A stretch of DNA of 47,044 bases, from NCBI GenBank assembly GCA_964200185.2, contig CAXNAD020000018.1, forward strand, positions 1 to 47,044, written 5' to 3'. Under the pieces are notes generated by a model. It was not told the origin of the DNA. It did not search any database and was given only the letters and a program-made list of their open reading frames with translations. The stretch's first letter is position 1. Each line of letters starts with the position of its first letter. This DNA comes from Choristocarpus tenellus KU-1152 (Eukaryota; Phaeophyceae). Positions 12,301-24,300 of this stretch are shown here, in pieces. The translations under genes and the position numbers were made by a program.

Positions 12301-15300
12301 ACTGACCTGAACCTTGTTCCACTAGGCAGCACTATTAATTTGATATTCATTTGTTGTATGTACTGTGGTGTGGTAAAGTAAGCAATGCTTTGATAATGGG
12401 GGTGTACTGCACACCAACCCCTGGGTGAGACAGTGATTGCTTTATTTTACAAATTGTGCAACCAGATGCCTATTTGTTCACTGACCAAACATGCTTTTGG
12501 GCTGTGAAGTCAATATTAAAGTCCTTTGCATCAGTATGGCAAATGTCTCTTCTATGCTCTTGTGGCTAGTAATTCATCCATACTAATAGAGTAGAGGGTC
12601 ACTCCTTGAATCCATTACATCATCTCCTGCTTCAACTGTGCTACTAGGTAAATTGGTGTCTCACTTTAATGTTTTCGCAGTTCCAACAGGAGGTATTCAA
12701 GTAGTCACTCCCCCCCCTGTGAATGTCTACATTTCTCATGTCTCATGTCTCATGTCTCATGTCTCATGTCTCATGTCTCATATCCTATCTTTCAACATTT
12801 CGTTGAACATTTTGCAACGGGTCTAGTAGTCTCTCTGAAGGGTAGCATGCCCAGGTGGAGAAAGTAGTGTCCAAATTTGTCAGGGAATGTCTTGCAGGAT
12901 AGGATTAATTACTTGAGGCCGAAATCTATGTCGAAAATGACTGGAAGTAATACTTGTGCAAAACTGAGAAACTCCTCAATTAATTATTTGAACTTACAAT
13001 ACCTATTCATTTGTGTCTTCATATGTAGAAGGTGCCACTTTCTGTCCTCAATTTCTCTTGGCAATGATTGATATTTATAGTAGCATCTCCTTCTGCTAAA
13101 ATAGAGCTGGAGTCCACTATAGTGGGAAAATTGTTGACGCTGTGCATTGATTTCTCTATTGTTTGAAAATTTCAACTGAGTTCAGAAACTAAACTCTGGG
13201 TACTTCTCGTTTACTTTGACTCACTACTCCTCATCAACTACTCAGTACTACACTTCTCATCAACTACTTGGTACTGGCTCTTGTACTATGACCAATTACA
13301 GTGCCCTATATGTGCCTTGCTTCGAGCATATTGAGTTCAGACATACTCATCACTCCTCCCTCCCTCCAATCTTGTACGGTGCTTGACTTGGTGTTACTCT
13401 GCAATGTAAAATGAAAAGTCCCTCTATGACTTGTTACAGTTTTCCCACTTTTGGTGGTGTATCAACAGACAGGATGGTACAGGTGTACAATCTGTAGCGC
13501 ATACTATGTGGACTGGAACATCAAAACCAGATACTGCTGAAAAAGATTTAAAGCAAAGAGCAGATTCGAACCCATGCACACTTTCACAGGAGTGGTGGTA
13601 CATAACATTTGAACTATAAGGATGCTCACATATAGGCAGATGCCAGGCAAGCGTGCAATGTAAACGGCTTATTTGAATGAGTAACAACTTCAATGTAGAC
13701 CTCCACACCACAATCAGAGGTTTCTGGCCATGCCTTTTCGCCCTACATGGGCCAACGATCTGGTGGTGTGCACCACGTATTATGCAGTAGTGATAATTGC
13801 AATTACTATCGCTAATATTGTAATATATCATGGTGGGTTCATCATATTGCTCGAAGAGTGTTTACAAGAGCATCTTCAGTAGCTATATATTGTGATAAGA
13901 AAAGTCCACTTTGCTTTATGCTACCGAGGTTTATATCCATAAAAAAACAACTCGATTGTTTGAAATGGATTGCATGTCCATGTTGAAGACGTGACCAATT
14001 CATGAATTGAACAGCAGATTGTACCAAAAGAGGTTTGTCCTGTTTGAATCCTAACATGCCTTATAGCAGACTATGCACCTATTTATCCTGGAAGGTTACA
14101 GGCTGTTGATCGAAACATTCTGGGTATATATTTCTTTTGTCTAGCACATGGAAGTGGAAAAAACGAGCAGTAATAGTAAGAGATTAATCTGTCTCTTGCT
14201 GTCTCTTGATATGAGGACGAGTCAAACAGAAACTAAGAAGAAGCACCTGTGGTCAGCTGGAGTGAGATTAATGACATGCAGTAGTCGACTGTGCCAATGG
14301 GAACAATAGTGATTGTGGACATGGGTCATTCTGCCTGCCTTTTACTAGGACAATGAGCAGCATGGCCACAATAGGACTGTTGCTGGATAATCCTTTTATA
14401 CGTACCATAATTTAATCTGAACACCCCCAAGTATAGCTGATCCTAGAGCACGTTATTGAATGTTTCATGTGTGGGTTGTGAAGTGGTTCGTCTTCATGGA
14501 AGTCAGATTTAAAATCCAACTGCCGAATATGTCTGCTTACCCTTTTTTGTCGTAATTCTTGATGGGGTCAATCCACAGTTGAGCAGCAGGGGCATGAGGC
14601 GTGTATCTCACCTGTGATAGAGCTGAAATTTCAAACCTACTCACTCATTGAGTGTCACTATTGAGCACTCTGCACGCGCCATGAATAGCTAAGGTATGAA
14701 GTGCACACTCCTGACTAACTGCCACTACTTGATTGATTGATTGATTGACTGATTGCTGTAAGCAGGACAAGAAGGAGAAGGTGCTCTGTAAGCACAGGGA
14801 AAGACACGGGTTGGTGGACCAGATGAATATTGAGCTCACACATGCTGTCTGCTTCAATCTGGCAAACAGCTATCACCAGAATGGCATGAACAAAGAGGTT
14901 AGCAGTTTACAACATACCTTGAAGTGGACCTTGGAACATGCCATAAAGTATAAAAGCGATAAATATAGGTGACAACTATATCAGGTGGAAGCTGATGAGA
15001 AAGTGGAATGTTTTTTTCCTCTCATTCTATAATTTATAGCATAAATTTTAGTATAATTTATAGTGTAAATTATAGTGAGACGGGGTTGGGAATGATTGAT
15101 ACGTAATACTTTGATCCATCAGCTCATTAAATATAAGGGGTCTGAAGTACCCTTCACTCATAAGTTTTCCTTGCTGTTTTATGTTATGTGTTGATGCGTT
15201 ATGATGTAATGATGTAATGGTGTAATGGTGTAATGATAGGCCTTGCGCGAATATGGAGCTATTGTGAAGAACAAACAACATCCTCATGCTGGGCGCCTTA

Positions 15301-18300
15301 GGGCAAACATGGGAAATGTCTACTATGAGCAGGTGGGAAAATTGTTGATCTACTGACTTCACTGGGTCTTGGTAGTTGCATGGCTTGCAGCTTGAGTTAT
15401 AGCAAAACATATTTAATAGGGACATTAACTTGGAGATGAGAAGTGCCCAAGTGTGCTCTCTGTTTCTCCCCCTTTTTTGCCATAATTACATGGAACCCCC
15501 CCCCAAAGCAATGGATGCTACTAAAGCACCAAGGGCTTTATAATGAAGGTATTCCAATTAATTGTAGTAATGATGTTAATAGTGTGAAGACACTCCCACT
15601 CCCACCTCATATCAATTACCTGTTACCTGTTACCATGCTTGGGATCAAAAGTCTTCAAGCTTAGAACTAATCAAACTTGAGAAGAATGGAATTCGTCGAT
15701 GCCTTATTTTACCATAGACCTTTTTTGTTCCCTGCAACTTCAAATTCGTTTGCTACATAGTGTTGCCTAGAATGAAAAGTAATAAGACAGCCCATTACAG
15801 AAGTGTTGATGGTTGATCTGACAGTGACTATTGTTGACTCCACTAGATGCTGTTGTTATGGTGCTAATTCGAATGAAAACCTACCTTCTAGTGGCTCACC
15901 TCACGACAACCCCAATATAGGACAAATGTACATTGCCATTTTTTCTTGTTATTAATCCACTTTTTTTACTTCACACTGACTTCACACTGAAATTTTCCAC
16001 CTTTGATCTCATCATCTGTCCAAATATGTACCGGCTTGCTTATTTCCTTCCCATTGCTGAAACCATTTTCCAGAGAGAGTACCCAGAGGCAATCAAGAAT
16101 TACCGAATGGCCTTGGATCAGGTGTGTATTAACTTTGTGTATTAACTTTGTGCATTAACTTTGTGTATTAACTTTGTGTATTAACTTTGTGTATTAACTT
16201 TGTGTGTTAACTTTGTGTATTAACTTTGTGTATTAACTGTGTGTATTAACTTTGTGTATTAACTGTGTGTATTAACTGTGTGTATTAACTGTGTGTATTA
16301 ACTTTGTGTATTAACTGTGTGTATTAACTTTGTGTATTAACTGTGTGTATTAACTGTGTGTATTAAGTGTTGACATTAGCAAAGATATACCAAGGAACAC
16401 TTGTAGCATGGTGACTGATGGTTTCTCTATTTCAAATGTGACACAATACACACACAGGAGTACTATCAGTATTGCTAAATAATGGAAGGCTTTTGCAACA
16501 GGTATTGATACCTCTTACAAGGAAGATTTTTTCCTTGAATGCCACTGATATCTAAGGAATAGAATAACTGTTGTTCTCTAGGCTTCAAAATTGACTGTCA
16601 TTTTCAACCTGCATACCTTTTCATCTGCCTTCATACTGGATGATCCCTACAAATTTCTTTGATAAAAATTTGAATTTGAAGGTGCCCAACACAGGAAAGG
16701 ACATTCGATTCAAGATAATACGGAACATTGGGACAGCATTTGTGCGAATGGGTCAATTCCAGGTTGATAACATTGATAACATTGATAACATTGATAACAT
16801 TGATGACATTGATAACATTGATAACATTGATGACATTGATGACATTGATAACATTGATAACATTGATAACATTGATAACATTGATAACATTGATAACATT
16901 GATAACATTGATAACATTGATGACATTGATAACATTGATAACATTGATGACATTGATAACATTGATGACATTGATAACATTGATAACATTGATAACATTG
17001 ATAACATTGATGACATTGATGACATTGATGACATTGATGACATTGATGACATTGGTGACATTGATGACATTGATGACATTGATGACATTGATGACATTGG
17101 TGACATTGATGACATTGATGACATTGATGACATTAATTCCAGGTTGATGACATTGATGACATTGATGGCTGACTGTGTATCAATGAGGTTTCACATTTTG
17201 ACAATGCATGCCAAATGGATCTAATCTAATCTCTGTAACTTTAAATATAACAGACCAAGCTTATGATATTTTACACTGTAGCGTACTCTTGGTGGTAGAT
17301 AGAAACTATGTAGAACTTAGTTATGTATACTGGTATCAGTGTTATCCACAACTGACGTGAAAGAGTGTTTTGAAACCAGTCACAGACTTTGGGCGTTTGC
17401 ATTCACCCCACTGAGGGTTCATCAACATTCAAAGCACTCATGGAAGGAGGTAGGGTATCACATGGAAACTGGGTCCATGGTACTATTGCTCAAAATCATG
17501 CAACAAGCAAGTGTACTGTTAGTTCAAAGCAGTACAATTACTCCCTTTGTCTCATAAGTCTGGGCCGTTAATGTTTTTGTGGATAATTTTTCAAATTTGA
17601 GATTCAGAAATAACAAATAATATCATTTGGAAGTCAACAACTTCGGCTTCCACATAAATATATTCAAATTACAAAAATGATATTTTTTAAATTTCGAAAT
17701 GATTGAGAAACCACCCCCTGAACATTTTTTTTTTTTCAGAAATGGCAGATTTAGCCAAATCAGCAAAACCGACCAAAAATGGATGGAAATGGTGATTAAT
17801 CAGCCATAACGTCTCAACAAGACCCCCAATGAAGATGCAATTAGTTGTGTTGGATTTTTTCTTAGTGTTTTTTGCATTAAATTTATCAGTTGTCACTCTC
17901 ATTCTCTCCCTCAATCCACCAAGTCATGGCTGTGTTGTACACGTCTCTGTCAATGGGTATCAAGTGATCCAGAACGCCCTCAGGAAAGAATGACAGTGAT
18001 GGGCAATCTATTTAATGAAACAAACACCAAGGAATCTAACACAATTAACTGTGTCTTCATCGGATGTCTGGTTGAGACGTTATGGCTGATTAATCATCAT
18101 TTCCATCCATTTTTGGTTGGTTTTGCTGATTTGGCTAAATCTGCCATTTCTGAAAAAAAAAACGTTTGTGTTCAGGACCTGTAACCACAATTACTGACCA
18201 CCTCCAGGATGCTATTGGACAGTATGATGCTATAATGCAAGGTAGTCCTGACCACCAGACTGGCTTTAACCTGGTGCTCTGCTACTATGCTTTGGAGGAT

Positions 18301-21300
18301 GGTACCTCTATGAAGAAAGCCTTCCAGCGTTTGGTAACAATTCCATTTCAAGTGAGTGAAGTGGCTTACTTTGCTTGGTGTTTGGTAACAATTCCATGGA
18401 GTTTCTTAAGCTTGGTGTAGTCCTCTTGAATTAGATTAGAGGGGCATATAATATTGTCATCACTATCCTCAACGATCTTCCTCCTGATGTGTGGATAAAT
18501 CTATGGGATGTCAAGGAGGAGTATCTTGAAAATTTTGGTGCCATCTAGTAAATATGACACATACATATATTATTTTAATATTAGATTCTCTGTCTACCCT
18601 GACCATTGTTTCCCCCAGGGTGTGAGTGGGGATGAAGAGGAAGATGAGGATGCAAAGGAAGCGGATGAGGCAGAGGTCACAGGGCAGGTAGCCCCTGACA
18701 GACTCCGTGTGGAGCTGAAGAAGCGTGAGAAGGAGGCTAATCAGTGAGAAACAGCATTGGTTATTCAACCTGAATTTCATTGATTTTTGGAAATGGTCAG
18801 TAGATGCATTTATTTGCCAACTCTTGTCTCTTCCTGATGAGTGAAATACATAGGAAAATGATATAGTCTAAACCTACTCTACACCCACTAGTGTGTGTAG
18901 AGTCCAAGGGGTGACAGGAAGTCAGCAGTCATTGAGAATACTTCTCCATATTACACCACTACTTTGCCATCATACCTTAGAGCTGGGATTGACATTAGTC
19001 ACTTGAAATTTTGAAGTTCCCTTTGCCTACATTTGTTTATTGACAGCACTGAGCTATGTAACATCACAATTTATACATACTGTATGTGCAACAGTACTAC
19101 AATTAGTACAGTATGGTGCACACACACACATACACACACACATACACACACATATACACATATTTGCATTTATACAATATATTGTTTGTAGTCATAAGAA
19201 TTACACACAATTCAGGGTAAGGGCTATTTTTAACACAATTCTGTGCGATCCAAAGTAAATGAGAGATACACAGGTTTTTGCTGTTTTTCATTTGAAGTTA
19301 ATCAATTTTTTCAATCTATTGCAATTCACCCATATATTTTTTATTACCATTGATGAAGTGCAAAGTTTGACTTGAGAGTGTTGATTTCTCTCTTGTTTGG
19401 GATATTTCAACACAATTCAGAAAATATCCTACAAACATTTGCAAAAAAATCAATTCTTGCACATGTCACATGTATGTGAGCATTCTTTAAATGAAACTCT
19501 GGCTACCCCTCATTTACTTTGACTCTGTCCCACAATTAATGAAGTCTTAAGGTTGAATTGACCTTGAATTATGTCTTTGTCAGTTATGTCTTAACAGCAG
19601 CAAAACTCATTGCTCCGGTTCTGGACAAGAGAGATTGGGAGGCAGGGTATGACTGGGTAGTGGATACAATGAAGGTGGACCATGAGCATCTTGCATCACA
19701 AATGGAGATTGAGAAAGCACTGCAATACCTTAAGAGCAAAGATTTTGATAAGGTAATAACATCTTACACAGCTCAGCAAGAAGCATGGGCAATTCCCGAG
19801 TCCTTTTGAGGGTCTCAATTAGTATGTGTATATTGGCACTTACTGAAGTGCATCTTTCCATCCTCTTTATCAAGCTGAGTGTTGCCAGTCCAATATTGGA
19901 TCCAGTGAGTCTTGCATAAGATGCAGCTTCCATCTGTTCCCCGATTTTCCCACAAACAAATCCAAACATACACATGACGCAATACAAACCACTCCAGGCT
20001 ATTGAGCATCTGAAGGCATTTGAGAAGAAAGACCAGCACCTCAAGGCCATGGCAGCTACTAACTTGGCTTTCATCTACTTCCTAGAGGGTAAGCTCTTTG
20101 AAGCATCATCTAATATTAATATCTAATATTAATAGTGGTTGCCTGCGATCAACCTAGATAAGATAATTGTTAGGCTGCATGAGGTTCAGGTGTGTATTTG
20201 GTGCCATCACTTCCAACGTACATGTGGAATCCTCAGGCGACTTTAAAAGTGCAGACTCTTATGCAGACCTTGCCATTAGACATGATCGCTACAACGCCAA
20301 AGCACTGGTCAACAAGGGAAACTGCTTGTTCATGGCAAAGGAGTATGGTCGAGCCAAAGAGACCTTTCTGGAGGCTATCGGAGTGGAGGTGAGGCACAGA
20401 TTCTTTCATCCAGATTTGTAGTTGAGTGTACTTAGGATTATGTTCGAATCATGGGGAAAGCTGATGATCATATACTATGATAATATACTATGATAATATA
20501 CTATGATAATATACTATGATAATATACTACTAGGACATGCGCTTGTAAGAAATGTTTGACTTCTTCCAACTATTAATATACTAATGTTAATATACTAATG
20601 TTAATATACTAATGTTAATATACTAATGTTAATATACTAATATTAATATACTAATATTAACAAGTGTCTACAGGGAGCGAAGTTGGTGCATATTTTGTCA
20701 CTATGTAATCCTTAGCTGTTGAATAAGATTTGGGGTGATATTGATTTATGACATTGACTCACAATTGTTCTACTCTGTTCAACAAATTCTATGGAGCAGG
20801 TTGATTGTGTGGAAGCTATTTTCAATCTTGGGCTGGTGAACTTGCATCTGGGTCTCATCAATGAATCCCTCCAGGCCTTTGAGAAGCTGCATACTATAAT
20901 ACCAAACAACTCAGAGGTCATTTACCACATTGCCAACCTTTATGAGGTAGGTGAGGTAGGTATATTGCCATTAAAAAAGCTCGCTGCACTCCATAAACCA
21001 CAATCATACAACAGCATCACCCATTTTTCTGAATTTCAGTGTCAAGGGAACCTTGCAACTATCAAATTGAGTCCTTCTAATCCTATTGACCATAAATCAT
21101 ATGATACTCGTATTAATATATATATATATAGTATTCTTATTTCATGGATTATCTCTGGAGTATGTAATACTATTTGGAAATGCCCTTTCCACAAGTTGTT
21201 CTTCCATGCTCCAAAATTTGATCCAGCAACTTCTCGCATATTAGGTGCCACAACTACTGCACTGTATCTAGTTACCCACTTGATGGTTATTTTAATTCAA

Positions 21301-24300
21301 GGCAATTGCTATTGTGTTGTTGGAGCAACGTGGTATGTGACTACATATTTTCCATGGTTAGTGGTAGACTTCTCTCTACACCAACATGCCACAATGACCC
21401 TTGGCATGCCCTAATCTACCCCCTACGCAATGGACAACTATCACAACACTGTGAGCTACTACTGGCAGTTAAGTTACCTGAAATTCTTGGTGTGTTTCTA
21501 AGTTTCCCAGTCCACTACCATGCTACAACTGGTTGCTGCAGATGCATCAGGATGACCTCCCCATGGCGGCAAAATGGTTCAATATCCTGCTTGCCCGTGT
21601 CCCTAGTGACCCAGGCATCCTAAGCCGCATGGGCCACATTGCAAACAAGGAAGATGATGACAGTCAAGCATATTTCTACCATAAGGAGAGGTTGGTATGT
21701 TGAATTTAGCTTTTGAAACACTATGCAGAAACTAACATTGTGAAGCATGTGCATAAATTCTATCAATCATAAATTCTATCAATCATGATCGATGTGTCAT
21801 ATTGCAGGAACCATCCATTGCAGGTCACAGTCCCTTGCAGCTTGTCTTGTCAATAAGTCTGACCCTTCTCACTTCTTTCACACCTCAGCTATAGGCACTA
21901 TCCTGTGAACTTGGATGTGATATCATGGCTAGGGGTATGGTATGTGAAGAGTGAGCTGTACGAGAAGGCTATTCACTTTTTTGAGAGGGCTGCTCAGATC
22001 CAACCCAATGAGGTGGGATGCCTTTAATAGGTACCTACCCTTGACGGCAATGAACACCTTCTATCCGGTCCCATCCATTGTAGTACCATCCATTGTAGTA
22101 CCATCCATTGTAGTATCATGACAAGTGTAACCGCAAGTACAATTTGTGCATTTCAGATACTCATGCCACTGGACAAAATATTATGTTCAAATTTGCATAT
22201 TTTATTCTATGCAAGTAGACTGAGTTTTACAATTATTGGATGATAAATGTGCTATGTTTGAGATGGCCTTGTCATCATTCCTTGAAATATTTACCGCTAA
22301 AGATTTTAAATAAATAAAAAAGCAACTCATCAACACCTTCTCATCATTCCTGCTACAAAGGTGAAGTGGCGGTTGATGGTGTCCAGCTGTTATCGTCGTA
22401 TGGGCAGCTACATGAAGGCTCTAGAACTCTACGAGAGGATACACTCAGAATATCCTGAGAATTTAGAATGTGAGTCAGGGTTAGAGTTGGTTTTGTGATA
22501 TACCCTTCATGAAGCAATCCCTTCTGGGATGAACCACCACTTCGTTTCAGCCAACTCAGGATAAGGCTTATTTTCTTCTTAGAAAGGAATACAGAAATTG
22601 TAATTGGAATGCCATTTATAGTTGTATATTGCAAATTTGTATGATTTTCGGTGAGGATCAATTAAGGCATGTCCCAAATCAACGCGGGTTTAGACATTTA
22701 CAAAAAAAGAAAGAAATTTTTATTGATATGTGAGACTAAAGACACATTCTATATGACCGTGTTGAAGGCATAATCCTGGGAAGCGAAGTTCCCTAAACCT
22801 GGTCTGAAGATGTTTCACGATTCCTGTTGATGAGTTTCTGAAGGTGCATAACCCAGTCATCAGTGAACCAGAGGCCCAAGTTCATCCAGTCTTGATAAAG
22901 ATTTTTTTAATGTGGTATTGCCTCTCCCTGGCACCCTTTTGGACTCTATTGGAGATGAAACAGGACATTTTTGATCTTTCCCCTACATGCTACAGTTTAA
23001 TCAGCTGCTCTGTGCTTCTCCTGGGGTATATCATGTGCTTGATAGGAGTAACTCTGTAAGTCACTCTAAGGAGCCCTAAAATTATTTTAGGACCATTTCC
23101 TACAAATTTATTTTGTATTTAGACAGGACTGTAGTGTGTGGCAGAATGTAGGGTACACTGTGTACTAACCTCTCTATGAAATACGTGTATGTTGATGGTT
23201 TAATGCAATTACTGTCCAACTCATTAATAAATAGAAAAACTACATGTGTTTGTTTTTGATAGTACAGGATATGGGTTATTGCTATTGGGTCACGATAGAC
23301 CTCAGCATCTTATCCGGAATTTCATTGTAACCTATGTCAGTTTCTCCTAACAGGTCTACGCTACCTTGTAGCCATTTGTCGGGATCATGACCGACCATTC
23401 CAGCACTACCAACAGAAATTGGCGAGATTGGACAGGGGTACAGCAAGGGGTCCAGTCTCAATTTCCAATGAGGTGGCTGGTGTTGATGTGTCAACCCATG
23501 TCTGGTGATGAGGGACCTGCATTCACTCCTTATCTCACCCAAGTCCCCAGAGAGAACTGGTATACATGAAAGACAGCAAGAGAGCTATTATACTGTGGTA
23601 GTGACTGGTATGAGAAGAGACACCTTTCAGAGACACAGCATTGATCAATAGATCTTCTGGTCTCAGAACTTGTGATGGAGGTTTTGAACTCAGCTTCCCA
23701 GTCCTTAAATTGAAACTTGTGACAAACATGTCATCCTTAATAATTGATTTTCTGGACCAGGTGGTACAGGTACAGTCTTTGGAGCGTGCACCTGAGCCAG
23801 GGTATAGCCAACAACATAGTAGTGGCACGTTGGGAATGCAGCAGGGAAAAGAACAGAACCTTGCACCTAGATCTGGGGAGCAATCGCCTATAACTGTACC
23901 CAACACCCGGGTAGTTGAAAGAGAGCGTGGAGCACTTTCTAGAGGTGAGTTGGATACCTTGGAACTGAACTATGTGGTACTCTGGAATATATGGCTCTGG
24001 AGCATATGGTATAATATATGCAAGAAATATGGGAATTATTCTTCCAAAGAAAGCAAAAATACAGGGTTCGGGTTATTTTCTGTTTTTTTGCTCACTACTG
24101 CAGTTGTAGATGGGCCAATCAAATTTAACAGATCTTGTCTTTGATACAATTGAAAAGGTAAATGACTCAAACATTGAATATATAATATATGTTGGGTGAA
24201 AATTGTTTGCAGCTCTACAGAAAAGGGAGACATCCCCTGCTGTGACCTACTCCAGCAACTGGTGATACACCCTAACCCTATACCTTCCACTACACTTCAG

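Larger units (their letters stand above)
9031..14765 (+). other. IFT88 intron 4 (5.7 kb), repeat-rich, no gene seen
   Basis: This is the longest intron of IFT88. Besides the MITE, hairpin and truncated MITE listed separately, it contains short tandem arrays: a 9-bp GTAGCTGTG repeat (about 9600-9625), an AT-rich GATATATTAGT repeat (11470-11536) and a 7-bp TCTCATG array (about 12734-12780). Open frames such as 11724-11915 and 13424-13831 (minus) resemble no family I know and have no splice context, so I do not call them genes. Confidence 0.6.

Noticed and set aside
13424-13831. Minus-strand frame of 135 codons
   Set aside because: It lies in IFT88 intron 4, resembles no family I know and has no convincing splice sites.
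16753-17133. Minus-strand Ser-Met repeat frame of 126 codons
   Set aside because: It is a by-product of the 9-bp minisatellite, which lacks stops in several frames.
17687-18184. Two open frames sharing a peptide (LVETLWLINHHFHPFLVGF)
   Set aside because: They are the two arms of one inverted repeat; the shared peptide follows from DNA identity and there is no start, splice or codon signal.
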